DNA of 64,000 nucleotides. It comes from Bacteroidales bacterium. GTDB taxonomy: Bacteria; Bacteroidota; Bacteroidia; Bacteroidales; WCHB1-69. The stretch covers positions 1-64,000 of the forward strand of contig JAFXTS010000013.1 in the NCBI GenBank assembly GCA_017535665.1. The letters run 5' to 3'. Below, piece after piece: positions 8,646 through 18,003 of the stretch (position 1 is its first letter; every line of letters starts with the position of its first letter). Position numbers and translations under genes: made by a program. The notes beneath the pieces are model-generated. The model did not search any database. It was not told the origin of the DNA and was given only the letters and a program-made list of their open reading frames with translations.

Positions 8646-9719
8646 ATGAGAAACAAGATTCTTGCCATCAATCCTGGAGCCACCTCCACTAAAATCGCTG
8701 TTTTCGAAGGCGAAAAGAACATTTTCACCACCAATATCAAGCACTCTGTCGATGAGCTGTCGAAATTCGCAGTTCTTGCCGACCAGTATGACTACCGCAA
8801 GAATTTCGTTCTGGAAGAATTGAAAAACCAGAACATCAACTTGGACGAAATCGCCATCGTGATGGGTCGTGGCGGTCTCATCAAGCCGCTCACCTCTGGT
8901 GTGTATCGTGTCAACGATCTGATGAAGAAGCACTTACTGGAAGGCTATAACGGTGTTCACGCCTGCAACCTCGGCGGTTTGATTGCCGACAGTGTGGCCA
9001 AAATGATAGGTTTGAAAGAGGCCTATATTGCCGACCCCGTCATCGTGGATGAGATGGAGGACATCGCCCGCATCTCCGGCCACAAAGACTTTGAACGTCT
9101 TTCCATCTTCCATGCGTTGAACCAGAAGGCCATCGCCCGCACGTATGCCAAATCCATCGGCAAAAAGTATGAAGAGTTGAACCTGATTGTGGCGCACATG
9201 GGCGGCGGTATCAGCGTGGGCGCACACCGCAAAGGCCGTGTCATCGACGTGAACCAGGCTCTCGAAGGTGAAGGTCCTTTCTCACCCGAGCGTTCTGGAA
9301 CCCTCCCGATGGACCAGGTCATCAAGGCTTGCTACAGTGGCAAATACACCTACGAAGAGATGCGCAAGGTCATCGTGGGCAAAGGCGGTCTCGTATCCTA
9401 CCTCGGCACCAACGATGCTTACGAGGTGGAGAAACGCGCCCTTGCCGGCGACAAATACGCCGACCTTATCGAGCGTGCCATGGCCTACCAGATTGGCAAG
9501 CAGATTGCTGGCAACGCCGCCGTACTCGAAGGCAAGGTGGATGCCATCCTGCTCACTGGCGGTATCGCTTACGGCAAGCCCATCGTCGGCCATATCAAAC
9601 GCCACGTGGAGTGGATTGCCCCTGTTGCCGTTTATCCGGGCGAAGACGAAATGGCTTCCATGGCCATGAACGCCCGCATGATCCTCGACGGCAGCGTGGA
9701 GGTGAAGGATTACGAATAA
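8646..9719 (+). CDS. buk: Butyrate kinase
   Basis: Butyrate kinase transfers phosphate between butyryl-phosphate and ADP and makes ATP in butyrate fermentation. The 357-residue protein has the ASKHA N-terminal phosphate loop INPGATSTKIA (8-18) and the family motifs GRGGLIKPL, HMGGGISVG and LTGGIAYG. Its length and the absence of a separate acetate-kinase signature favour Buk over AckA; a branched-chain-acid kinase is the main alternative. No phosphotransbutyrylase gene is adjacent. A rho-independent terminator follows directly. Confidence 0.92.
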   Translation: MRNKILAINPGATSTKIAVFEGEKNIFTTNIKHSVDELSKFAVLADQYDYRKNFVLEELKNQNINLDEIAIVMGRGGLIKPLTSGVYRVNDLMKKHLLEGYNGVHACNLGGLIADSVAKMIGLKEAYIADPVIVDEMEDIARISGHKDFERLSIFHALNQKAIARTYAKSIGKKYEELNLIVAHMGGGISVGAHRKGRVIDVNQALEGEGPFSPERSGTLPMDQVIKACYSGKYTYEEMRKVIVGKGGLVSYLGTNDAYEVEKRALAGDKYADLIERAMAYQIGKQIAGNAAVLEGKVDAILLTGGIAYGKPIVGHIKRHVEWIAPVAVYPGEDEMASMAMNARMILDGSVEVKDYE

Positions 9720-9741
9720 CATAACCTTATACGATAACATG

Positions 9742-9778
9742 GGAGAATGGCGCCGACAAAGCCCATTCTCCTTTTTTT
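9742..9778 (+). terminator. Rho-independent terminator after buk
   Basis: A 9-bp stem (GGAGAATGG at 9742-9750, CCATTCTCC at 9763-9771) with a 12-nt loop is followed by seven T. It ends the buk transcript. It also shows that the apparent start of the next gene at 9747 lies inside the terminator. Confidence 0.85.
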
Positions 9779-9803
9779 AACAGTACTAAAGATTCTAACT
9801 GCT

Positions 9804-12791
9804 ATGCTCACTACTGCTCACAATAAATTAACCGAAACAAAACAACAGAAAGCGGCCCGCCAATTCAGTGATGAATGGAGGGTTCGAGGTGATGAGAAAA
9901 GCGAAACACAATCATTCTGGTTGAGTTTGCTCTCTTCAGTTTATGGTATTTCAAATCCTCAGAAATTTATTGAATTTGAAAAACGTGTGCAATTGTCTCA
10001 CGTCAGCTTCATTGATGCCTATATTTCTTCTACCAAAGTCCTTATAGAGCAAAAAAGTTCCGACATTGACTTACATAAGCCTTACAAGCAAAGTGATGGT
10101 TCGATGCTCACACCATTCCAGCAAGCAAAGCGTTATGCCAACGAAATGCCATATTCTATGCGTCCTCGGTGGGTAGTGGTATGCAATTTCCGTTCGTTTC
10201 TTATATATGATATGGAACAGCCACACGGGGAGCCGCAGGAGATGCTCTTGGAAAATCTAGAAAAAGAACACTATCGTTTGCAATTTATTGTTGATGAGAA
10301 TAATGAGCGCCTCAAACGCGAATTGGAAGTGTCTGTCAAGGCGGGCGAATTAGTAGGAGTTATTTACGACAAACTACTTCAGCAGTATATTGACCCCAAC
10401 GATACTGAAACACTACGATCGCTCAACATTTTATGCGTGCGTTTGGTTTTCTGTCTTTATGCCGAAGACGCTTTCCTTTTCGGTTCTAAAACGGCATTCC
10501 ACGACTATCTAGCTCACTATGAGGCGCGTGACATCAGGCGGGCTCTTCTCGATCTGTTTGATGCTCTCGACACACCGCTTGACCAACGCGATCCCTATCT
10601 GGACGATACGCTAAAGGCATTTCCCTATGTCAATGGAGGATTATTCAGCAAAGATGAACGCCTAATCATCCCTCAATTCAGCGAAGAGCTGAAAGAACTG
10701 CTCTTGACTCACGCATCGGATGACTTTGACTGGAGTGATATCAGTCCGACCATTTTTGGCGCAGTTTTTGAAAGCACTCTGAATCCTGATACCAGAAGAA
10801 AAGGCGGGATGCACTATACCTCTATTGAGAACATCCACAAGGTGATTGACCCGTTGTTTTTGGACGATCTGCGGAATGAATTGGAAGCTATCAAACGAGA
10901 AAAAGTGGAGAGAATACAAGACAAGAAAGCTGCGGATTTCCAAGATAAGTTAGCTTCATTGCGTTTCCTTGACCCCGCTTGTGGAAGTGGTAACTTTCTG
11001 ACAGAAACTTTTTTATCGCTTCGAAGATTAGAAAACGAAGCCATCCGCATTCAGACCAAAGGACAAGCAAGACTTGGTTTTGAAGAGACCAATCCTATCA
11101 AAGTGAACATTCACCAATTTTATGGGATTGAAATCAATGACTTTGCTGTCTCCGTGGCCACTACTGCCCTTTGGATTGCCGAAAACCAAATGCTGAAAGA
11201 AACGGAAAACATTGTGGATTTCGACCTTGACATGTTGCCGCTGAAATCATATCATAACATAACGGAAGGGAATGCCTTACGGATGGATTGGAATACTTTT
11301 ATAAAAGAAGATGATGCAAAGTATTTGTTTGCCGAAAAGCTCAATATTTACAAGGTAAGTGAAGATTTCAAAGACTGTATCGCCAGTGAGACTTTATCTA
11401 CTTATCAGACGCATTACAAAGAACTGAATGTTATTACAAAAGAGGTAGAAGAAAAAAAACTCCCTGATACACAGAACCATAAATCTATCATATTTGATTA
11501 CATCATGGGCAATCCGCCGTTTGTTGGAGCAAGGTGGATGAGTAAGGAGCAAAAAGAGGATGTTATTTATACTTTTGGTAAAAGGTGGCATGGGGTAGGT
11601 GATTTGGATTATGTTTGTTGTTGGTACAAAAAAGCAAGCGATTTACTAAGAAACTGCGATAAAACGAAAGCCGCATTTGTCAGCACCAATAGTATTACGC
11701 AGGGTGGCGCTGTGGCGAACCTATGGAAACCATTGTTTCAGACACATCAAGTGAAGTTTGATTTCGCCTATCGCACATTCCGATGGGATAGCGAATCGGA
11801 ACAAAAAGCCCACGTACATTGCGTAATTGTCGGTTTTTCAAACAATAGATCCGCAAATAATCAAAGAATCATTTTTGATGAGAACGGCAGCAAACATTTA
11901 GCGAGCAACATCAACGGATATCTATTGGACGCACCCAACATTTTTATCGAAAAAAAATCTAAGCCCCTATGTGATGTGCCACAAATTTGTCTTGGTGGGC
12001 AACCTATTGACGATGGCAATTTCATTCTGACAACTGAAGAGAAAGAGGAATACATCAAAAAAGAGCCGCAAGGGGAGAAATTTCTACGACCCTTTATGAT
12101 GGGGAAAGACTTCATCGAACGTACCCCTCGATGGTGTTTTTGGCTTATGGGAGCAAATCCTTCTGAACTCCGCAAATGTCATGAAATTATGCACCGAGTA
12201 GCAAATGTCAGGAGTTTTCGTCTTGAGAGCGATCGAACAAGCACCCTCCGCGCAGCTGAAATGCCCACAGTTTTTGGTGCCCCGTTTGTGGCTGAAAGCG
12301 ATTATATTGCTATCCCAAAAGTTTCTTCTGAACAACGGCGGTATATTCCTATGGACTATCTTTCCAAAGAGATCATTCCCGGAGACAAACTCTTCGTAAT
12401 GCAAAATGCAAGTCTTTATCACTTTGGAGTACTTACGAGTTGTGTACACATGGCATGGACAAGGGCTGTTTGCGGAAGACTGAAAAGCGACTATAGTTAT
12501 TCGAATACTATTGTCTATAACAACTTCCCTTGGCCAGACGCCACAGAATCTCAACAGCAAAAAATTGAACAGACTGCCCAAGCCATCTTTGATGTCCGCG
12601 CAAAATTCCCCGACTGCTCATTGGCAGATCTGTACGATGAAATCAGTATGCCGCCGGAACTTCGCAAAGCTCATGAAGCCAATGATAAGGCCGTAATGCA
12701 AGCCTTCGGATTTCCTACCAAAATGTCGGAAAGCGAAATCGTAGCGGAACTATTCAAAATGTATATCATTCTTTCAAGCCAAACTCAATAA
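9804..12791 (+). CDS. MmeI-like type IIG/IIL restriction-modification enzyme (nuclease-methyltransferase fusion)
   Basis: This 995-residue single polypeptide combines DNA cleavage, N6-adenine methylation and target recognition. The N-terminal PD-(D/E)xK nuclease shows Asp71, then ten residues, then Glu82-Gln-Lys84, the MmeI-family pattern. A helical linker follows. The methyltransferase has motif I FLDPACGSGNF (388-398) and motif IV NPPF (570-573). The C-terminal third should hold the recognition domain. The ATG at 9804 is chosen because the upstream one is inside the buk terminator. The gene is AT-richer than its neighbours and ends 1 bp before nadK, which suggests horizontal insertion. No separate specificity or protection gene is nearby, as expected for this class. 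Confidence 0.85.
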   Translation: MLTTAHNKLTETKQQKAARQFSDEWRVRGDEKSETQSFWLSLLSSVYGISNPQKFIEFEKRVQLSHVSFIDAYISSTKVLIEQKSSDIDLHKPYKQSDGSMLTPFQQAKRYANEMPYSMRPRWVVVCNFRSFLIYDMEQPHGEPQEMLLENLEKEHYRLQFIVDENNERLKRELEVSVKAGELVGVIYDKLLQQYIDPNDTETLRSLNILCVRLVFCLYAEDAFLFGSKTAFHDYLAHYEARDIRRALLDLFDALDTPLDQRDPYLDDTLKAFPYVNGGLFSKDERLIIPQFSEELKELLLTHASDDFDWSDISPTIFGAVFESTLNPDTRRKGGMHYTSIENIHKVIDPLFLDDLRNELEAIKREKVERIQDKKAADFQDKLASLRFLDPACGSGNFLTETFLSLRRLENEAIRIQTKGQARLGFEETNPIKVNIHQFYGIEINDFAVSVATTALWIAENQMLKETENIVDFDLDMLPLKSYHNITEGNALRMDWNTFIKEDDAKYLFAEKLNIYKVSEDFKDCIASETLSTYQTHYKELNVITKEVEEKKLPDTQNHKSIIFDYIMGNPPFVGARWMSKEQKEDVIYTFGKRWHGVGDLDYVCCWYKKASDLLRNCDKTKAAFVSTNSITQGGAVANLWKPLFQTHQVKFDFAYRTFRWDSESEQKAHVHCVIVGFSNNRSANNQRIIFDENGSKHLASNINGYLLDAPNIFIEKKSKPLCDVPQICLGGQPIDDGNFILTTEEKEEYIKKEPQGEKFLRPFMMGKDFIERTPRWCFWLMGANPSELRKCHEIMHRVANVRSFRLESDRTSTLRAAEMPTVFGAPFVAESDYIAIPKVSSEQRRYIPMDYLSKEIIPGDKLFVMQNASLYHFGVLTSCVHMAWTRAVCGRLKSDYSYSNTIVYNNFPWPDATESQQQKIEQTAQAIFDVRAKFPDCSLADLYDEISMPPELRKAHEANDKAVMQAFGFPTKMSESEIVAELFKMYIILSSQTQ

Positions 12792-12792
12792 A

Positions 12793-13638
12793 ATGAAAAT
12801 CGCGCTTTATAGCAAGTCCCCCACCCCCGAAGGAAAGGCGTTCATCGCCGAGGTCATCTGCTTCCTGAAAGAGAAGGGTGTTACCACCCACGAAGTGACA
12901 GGAAGGCCCACCGACCGTCAGGAACTTTCTGCCTTCCGGCCCGACTTCCTCTTCTCCATCGGCGGCGACGGCACCTTCATTGATGCCGCCAACCTCGTGG
13001 GCGACAGCGGCATCCCCATCTTAGGCATCAACACCGGCAGAATCGGCTTCCTCACCAACGTCAACCGCAGCAACTACAAAGAGGCTTTCGACTTTCTTCA
13101 AAATTCTGATTATCAGATTGAAAAAAGAAGTCTTCTGCAAATCCGCAGCGACAAAGAGGAGACATTGCCGGCGCAGTTCGCCCTGAACGACATCTCCATC
13201 CACCCGCACGGCGAGTCGATCAACGCCGTGCATGTGGAGGCCAACGGCGAGCAACTCAACACCTACTGGGGCGACGGTCTCATCATCGCCACCCCCACCG
13301 GTTCTACTGCCTACTCGCTCAGTTGCGGCGGTCCCATACTGGTACCCTCCGCCAACGTGATGGTGCTCACCCCCATCGCCTCGCACAGTCTTACCGTGCG
13401 TCCTATCGTGCTACCCACCGACAACGAACTGAAAATCAAGGTGGAAAGTCGTACGCACCGCTTCATCCTCTCTGTGGACTCGCACCGGCTGACCATGGAT
13501 GATGACCTGACGCTCACCATCAGTCGCGCACCATACACCATTCCCACCATCCGTCTCCCCAACGCGGGATTCTACTCGGTGATTCGCGAGAAGTTGCTGT
13601 GGGGCCTCGACAAACGAAATTTCTCCAACCATGAATAA
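12793..13638 (+). CDS. nadK: NAD kinase
   Basis: NAD kinase phosphorylates NAD to NADP in the cytoplasm. The 281-residue protein carries GGDGT (57-61) and NTGRIGFL (80-87), plus the substrate-binding segment TPTGSTAYSLSCGGPI. It begins 1 bp after the MmeI-like gene. Its last bases overlap the flavin reductase start by 8 bp, so translation of those two is probably coupled. No separate promoter is visible in front of it, so it may depend on readthrough from the restriction gene or on an internal promoter. Confidence 0.95.
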   Translation: MKIALYSKSPTPEGKAFIAEVICFLKEKGVTTHEVTGRPTDRQELSAFRPDFLFSIGGDGTFIDAANLVGDSGIPILGINTGRIGFLTNVNRSNYKEAFDFLQNSDYQIEKRSLLQIRSDKEETLPAQFALNDISIHPHGESINAVHVEANGEQLNTYWGDGLIIATPTGSTAYSLSCGGPILVPSANVMVLTPIASHSLTVRPIVLPTDNELKIKVESRTHRFILSVDSHRLTMDDDLTLTISRAPYTIPTIRLPNAGFYSVIREKLLWGLDKRNFSNHE

Positions 13639-14212
13639 AAGGAACACCAAACGCCAGCTGAAGCCCGGCAACATGCTCAATCCCACCCCTGTAGTGATGG
13701 TGAGCTGCGGCGAAACACCCGACGAATACAACATCATCACCATTGCATGGTGCGGCACATTGTGCAGCGACCCGCCGATGTGCTATATTTCCGTTCGCCC
13801 CAACCGGCACTCCTACCCCATCCTGAAGGAGCGCAAAGAATTTGTTATCAATCTCGTTTCCAATGAGTTGACAGAGCGCACCGACTGGTGTGGTGTGCGT
13901 TCTGGCGCCAAATACAACAAGTTCATCGAGACAGGGCTCACGCCGATACGCGGCAGTGTGGTGAAGGCCCCGATGATACACGAGTCACCGGTGAACATCG
14001 AGTGTGTGGTGAAGCAGGTGATTCCGTTAGGCACGCACGACATGTTCATGTCCGAAATTGTGGCGGTGCACGCCGACGAGAGTCTCTTTGACAAAAAGAC
14101 GGGGGCGATGCACCTGGAGCGTGCCAACCTCGTGAGCTACTCCAACGGGCATTATTACAATTTAGGGAAAATCATCGGTAAGTTCGGGTATTCGGTGGAG
14201 AGGAAAAAATAA
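13631..14212 (+). CDS. Flavin reductase-like FMN-binding split-barrel protein
   Basis: This 193-residue protein belongs to the flavin reductase-like/flavoredoxin family. It begins with the typical N-terminal LKPGNMLNPTPVVMVSCG, then ITIAWCGTLCSDPPMCYISVRPNRHSYPIL and EFVINLVS, which line the FMN site. The substrate and electron donor are unknown; members reduce flavin or act as small electron carriers. It overlaps nadK by 8 bp, which links it to NADP supply by position only. A possible hairpin (14223-14244) follows without a clear T-tract. Confidence 0.88.
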   Translation: MNKRNTKRQLKPGNMLNPTPVVMVSCGETPDEYNIITIAWCGTLCSDPPMCYISVRPNRHSYPILKERKEFVINLVSNELTERTDWCGVRSGAKYNKFIETGLTPIRGSVVKAPMIHESPVNIECVVKQVIPLGTHDMFMSEIVAVHADESLFDKKTGAMHLERANLVSYSNGHYYNLGKIIGKFGYSVERKK

Positions 14213-14255
14213 TCGAAATTTCGTTTCTGCCTGTCGGGAGAAACAAAATTTTCAC

Positions 14256-14263
14256 TATTTTTG
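14256..14263 (+). promoter_or_regulatory. -7 box in front of the putative structured RNA
   Basis: TATTTTTG, followed by CACCC, matches the Bacteroidetes -7 motif. No convincing -33 TTTG is found at 19-21 bp. Transcription from here would start near 14270, just before the folded region. It is the only promoter-like site seen before the gene at 14593. Confidence 0.45.
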
Positions 14264-14269
14264 CACCCT

Positions 14270-14528
14270 CATTTCCGTACTCTCATCACTTTGTTTGCTA
14301 CCAGCACTAATGCCCGTAGAATAAGGAATCCGGCGGGTAGTAGGTTCTTATTATTTGTACAATCAAAGCGTTAGCTTTATCTCATTACTGTAAATCTGGA
14401 AAATTTGCAAAATAGGATGCGAGATAGAGGTTAATGCTTATGCGTTCAGCGTAAGCTTAATTTTACAGTTGCATCCTTGGCATTCCAGAGCCGACAGTAT
14501 GACTTAAAGTTGAGTTTACGCTTTTTTT
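14270..14528 (+). ncRNA. Putative structured RNA or leader with pseudoknot
   Basis: The 380-bp gap 14213-14592 holds no ORF but several exact complementary segments. They are: hairpin AAAGC/GCTTT (14365-14378); ACTGTAAA (14387-14394) with TTTACAGT (14462-14469); CTGGAA (14396-14401) with TTCCAG (14483-14488); AGGATGC (14414-14420) with GCATCCT (14471-14477); and hairpin GCTTATGC/GCGTAAGC (14436-14456), extended by TTAA/TTAA across a one-base bulge. The ACTGTAAA pairing crosses CTGGAA/TTCCAG, so it would be a pseudoknot. Alternative pairings exist: TATCTC 14378 with GAGATA 14421, and AGCGTAA 14448-14454 with TTACGCT 14516-14522 just before seven T. This looks like a stand-alone RNA or a terminator-type switch for the next genes. 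I do not recognise the class. Confidence 0.5.
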
Positions 14529-14592
14529 GTGCCTTGCAAGACTGGAAAACCAAACACTAAACAACAATATTAATTAAAAACAAAACAAAACA

Positions 14593-15168
14593 ATGAAAAA
14601 AGTAATGATTTTGAGTTCCATGCTGTTTCTTGGCATGATGATGGTTAACAACGCAATGGCTCAGACCGTTGATGAATTAAGAAAACAACGCGAACGCAAC
14701 AGAGTGGAGCGCAGTCTCAAACAAGAATGTGTGGATGATGACCAATATATGGCAGAAATTGGATACGCAACGAGTGGAGACAGAGACCATGCGGAAGCGG
14801 ATGCTCTCATCAATTGTCAACGAAAACTCAAATTGCGTCTTGAACAAACCGTGCAAGGCGTAGTGGAAGATCTTTCTGCAAAACAGGAACTTGTATCACA
14901 AGATGCCTATGATGCTATTACCCTGCGGAAAATCAACGAAGGTTTTCAGTCTGTCATCAATAAAACCATCGGACATACTATTAAGTGTTATTCCGATTCT
15001 TGGAAAAATGAAAAAGGCGGATGGGATGCAGAATATAATGCTAAAATTTCGATAGAAGAATTCGTTCGTGAAACAAAAGCAGCCATCAATGAAGATGCTG
15101 TTTTACGAGCAAATATACAGATGGATAGCTTTGAAAATACATTTCGGGAGCATCTGAAAAATGAATAA
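14593..15168 (+). CDS. Secreted LPP20-like protein of unknown function
   Basis: This 191-residue protein has a signal peptide (1-23, ending AMAQ). The mature part has a module IGYATSGDRDHAEADALINC (about 56-75), which matches in layout the GVGxTEKxAxxxA module of the genes at 15184 and 18928 and the LPP20 family. The rest is predicted helical with one Trp-rich turn. It is the first gene after the putative structured RNA and has no promoter of its own, so the RNA region is likely its leader. The next gene starts 15 bp downstream. Function is unknown; an envelope location is inferred. Confidence 0.65.
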   Translation: MKKVMILSSMLFLGMMMVNNAMAQTVDELRKQRERNRVERSLKQECVDDDQYMAEIGYATSGDRDHAEADALINCQRKLKLRLEQTVQGVVEDLSAKQELVSQDAYDAITLRKINEGFQSVINKTIGHTIKCYSDSWKNEKGGWDAEYNAKISIEEFVRETKAAINEDAVLRANIQMDSFENTFREHLKNE

Positions 15169-15183
15169 AATTCGAAAAAAATC

Positions 15184-16014
15184 ATGAAGAAAATTTTATT
15201 TCTTGTTATTATCGTACTGCTGTCTGTTTCGGCTTTTGCCCAGAACAGGCAGCAGATACGCCCCGATTGGCTGCTGAAAAAGCCAGAAGCGGGCAATGAC
15301 ACCTACGAATATGTTATTGAACACGGAGTGGGACTGACTGAAAAGGACGCCCTTGACGAAGCCATCAATCACATCCATCAGTATTATATCCATCGTCTCG
15401 GACAAAAGATAGAGTCCTCGCAGGAAGGGGTGACTGCACAGACTGAAACTTATGCCATCCCGTTTAAAAAAGTCTGCGAATACACCGAGAAAGAGAAGGA
15501 TGGAACTTTTACGGTATATGTCTTATGCCAAGTGGCCGTGCGTGGCAATATCACACCGGTTTTTGATGAGTACTATTCCTGCAACAGTATCGGAGAATAC
15601 AAGAATTTCATGCACAAGAAGAATGTTTCTGCCATCGTGGCTTCTATCTTTATGCCAGGGGCTGGGCAGATGGTGAAGCGACATTATGGTTCAGGTGTTC
15701 TCACTCTTTTAGGCGAAGTAGTGTTTGTGGGTGGCGCAGTGGGTTCCTATTTTTATGCGCAGAATCAACTTTCCATTATGCGCAACTATGATGTCTCTTT
15801 GACAGATTTCAATGCAGCAAAAAAAAACTATGGCATTTGCCGCATCGTCAACATTGCTTGTCTATCCGCTGCAGGTGCTTTGTATGTATATAGCCTGATC
15901 CGGACAGGAACAATGAAATACAAGTTCAAGAACGACCACCTTTCGTTTGCTCCAGCTTTCATTCCTACGGAACAGGGTATGGCTTCGGGAGCATGTCTGA
16001 CCTTTAAATTTTGA
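15184..16014 (+). CDS. Envelope protein with LPP20-like N-terminus and DUF5683-like membrane part
   Basis: This is a 276-residue protein. The signal peptide (1-19) is followed by an LPP20-like module: [10 protein letters not shown], then [21 protein letters not shown] (about 24-65). The middle contains [24 protein letters not shown], which resembles the PGxGQ motif of DUF5683, and a hydrophobic helix after it; a second helix lies near residue 235. The N-terminal module is clearly related to that of the gene at 18928 (RPNW, TYEYYVSKGVGNTEKEA). It sits 15 bp after the previous gene and 4 bp before the next, so these form an operon. Function unknown. Confidence 0.7.
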   Translation: MKKILFLVIIVLLSVSAFAQNRQQIRPDWLLKKPEAGNDTYEYVIEHGVGLTEKDALDEAINHIHQYYIHRLGQKIESSQEGVTAQTETYAIPFKKVCEYTEKEKDGTFTVYVLCQVAVRGNITPVFDEYYSCNSIGEYKNFMHKKNVSAIVASIFMPGAGQMVKRHYGSGVLTLLGEVVFVGGAVGSYFYAQNQLSIMRNYDVSLTDFNAAKKNYGICRIVNIACLSAAGALYVYSLIRTGTMKYKFKNDHLSFAPAFIPTEQGMASGACLTFKF

Positions 16015-16018
16015 AAAA

Positions 16019-17923
16019 ATGAAAAGAATTTGTGTTATTTGCATTGTTGCAAGCTTTATGTTGACTTTGATTGTCGCTTGTGTAAAAGATCTGGGGAAAG
16101 AGGGCATCTATACTGAAACGGAAATCGTAGGCACGGTGGTAGAAAAAAGCGCCAATTCTCCGTTGCAAAACATCAAAGTGCAGGTGACGGACGGCAACCG
16201 TATCCATGCCTCTGCTACAACAGGCAGTGATGGGACTTTTCAAATGAAAGTAAATTTCAACGAAATTAATGACAATTATTACTTGTTACTTGATGGTTCT
16301 CCAGATTTGCCTTCAAAGCAGGAAATGCTTAAAGGTATGGGGAATGAGTTTTATGATTACAAAATTCTGGTGCTCTACGACAAAACCGACACCAACCTGT
16401 TGCCGCAGGTGCGTACAGGAGAGGCAAGTAATGTCTTGGGACATACGGCTACAGTAGGAGGAATGGTCTCTTTCAGTGGCGGAAAGCCATTAACGGGACG
16501 GGGTATCTGCTATGCCACGAAACAGACTCCGACCGTTGACGATTTAGTAAGTACTGCTGGGTCAGAGGTGGGAGCCTTTAACTGCGATCTTACGGGGTTG
16601 CAGACAAACACTACCTATTATTACCGAGCTTATGCCACCAACAGCATCGGCATTTCTTATGGTGAACAGAAAATGTTCACCACGACGGAGGGCCTGCCCA
16701 TGGTGACCACAACTACCCCCACAAATATTTTAGCTACAACAGCCCAAAGTGGGGGGGATGTGACAGACGGCGGTTCTCCTGTAACAGCCCGAGGCATTTG
16801 CTGGAACACTACGGGCAATCCCGATCTCAACGACACGCATACGACCAACGGCACTGGCAACGGCACCTTTACGTCTAATATGACAAGTCTTACACCTGGC
16901 ACTACATACCACGTTCGTGCATACGCCACAAACAGTATGGGGACTAACTATGGTGCGGACAAAACCTTCACGACCTCTAATGGATCACCTATAATTCTTA
17001 TTTCTTCTGCTACGAGCATAACAGCTACGAGTGCTGTTTTGACAGGGAGTGTAACGAATGACCAAGGAATCACCATTGAAGAACGTGGATTCTGCTGGAG
17101 TACAAATCAATATCCGACCATAAATGATAGCCACATCGCTGTGGGAACAGGTACAGGTAGTTTTACTAGTTCTTCTACAAATTTAATACGTAATACTACA
17201 TATTATGCCCGGGCCTATGCGCGTAATAGTTTTGGTTTATATTATAGCCAACAGATTCATTTCACTACTGCAGATGGCCTGCCTACCGTTACCACGCTAA
17301 ATCCAACATTAAATGGGACAACTGTTACTACAGGAGGGAATGTCAGTACAGACGGCGGATATAGCGTAACTGCTCGTGGAGTGTGCTGGAGTACTGCGCC
17401 TTATCCGGATTTGTCAGCATCCCATCACCACACTACAAATGGAAGCGGAACAGGTTCATACTCCTCTACTTTTGAAATGACAGGACAAGGAATTTATTAC
17501 ATTCGTGCTTATGCCACTAATGCCAACGGCACTTCATACGGGGAGCAAGTGACAATAAATCATCCGTATAACAATCTACCAACTTTCACGTACAATGGTT
17601 TTACTTATCGGGTTGCCCCTCCTGCTACGACTACAATGAATTGGAATGATGCAAATGATTATTGTAATAGTCTCACCTTATATGGATATTCCGACTGGAG
17701 ATTGCCAACAGAAACAGAACTCCTAATAATGCGGCAGAATAGTACGATAGGTGGATGGGGATCTGTGAATGAAAATCATTTTTGGTGGAGTTGTATAGAG
17801 TGTGATTATAATAACACCCACGGCCACTTTGCGATTCATATTCCATACACTAGCAGTGGCGGCTCTACGTGTAACAATGACGCAACCCTCCGATATGTCC
17901 GTCCTATTCGTGTAGAAAACTAA
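16019..17923 (+). CDS. Lipoprotein with four Fn3-like repeats and C-terminal DUF1566-type domain
   Basis: This 634-residue lipoprotein has a lipobox ending LIVAC (Cys21). A carboxypeptidase-regulatory-like beta-sandwich (about 33-110) follows. Then come four repeats of about 97 residues (about 125-510), each with a core of the form ARGICW-x-T...P.., then [12 protein letters not shown]. The C-terminus (about 520-634) has the DUF1566/FISUMP pattern [13 protein letters not shown] and [12 protein letters not shown], a C-type-lectin-like fold often found at surface protein ends. The repeats are diverged from each other. It is 4 bp after the preceding gene. A surface adhesin or carbohydrate-binding role is possible but unproven. 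Confidence 0.8.
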   Translation: MKRICVICIVASFMLTLIVACVKDLGKEGIYTETEIVGTVVEKSANSPLQNIKVQVTDGNRIHASATTGSDGTFQMKVNFNEINDNYYLLLDGSPDLPSKQEMLKGMGNEFYDYKILVLYDKTDTNLLPQVRTGEASNVLGHTATVGGMVSFSGGKPLTGRGICYATKQTPTVDDLVSTAGSEVGAFNCDLTGLQTNTTYYYRAYATNSIGISYGEQKMFTTTEGLPMVTTTTPTNILATTAQSGGDVTDGGSPVTARGICWNTTGNPDLNDTHTTNGTGNGTFTSNMTSLTPGTTYHVRAYATNSMGTNYGADKTFTTSNGSPIILISSATSITATSAVLTGSVTNDQGITIEERGFCWSTNQYPTINDSHIAVGTGTGSFTSSSTNLIRNTTYYARAYARNSFGLYYSQQIHFTTADGLPTVTTLNPTLNGTTVTTGGNVSTDGGYSVTARGVCWSTAPYPDLSASHHHTTNGSGTGSYSSTFEMTGQGIYYIRAYATNANGTSYGEQVTINHPYNNLPTFTYNGFTYRVAPPATTTMNWNDANDYCNSLTLYGYSDWRLPTETELLIMRQNSTIGGWGSVNENHFWWSCIECDYNNTHGHFAIHIPYTSSGGSTCNNDATLRYVRPIRVEN

Positions 17924-18003
17924 AAAGGAATTATTTGAGATAAAATGTTTTAGAACCACGCAATGTGGGCAAATTGCAATTTTTAAAGTTGACAGATGTG
18001 TTT

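Noticed and set aside
9747-9803. Upstream ATG for the MmeI-like enzyme
   Set aside because: It lies inside the buk terminator stem and its first 19 residues are hydrophobic and unlike the family; the ATG at 9804 fits better.
14223-14244. Terminator of the flavin reductase gene (GTTTCT/AGAAAC hairpin)
   Set aside because: The stem is AT-rich and the following tract is AAAATTTT, not a T-run; it may instead belong to the RNA promoter region.
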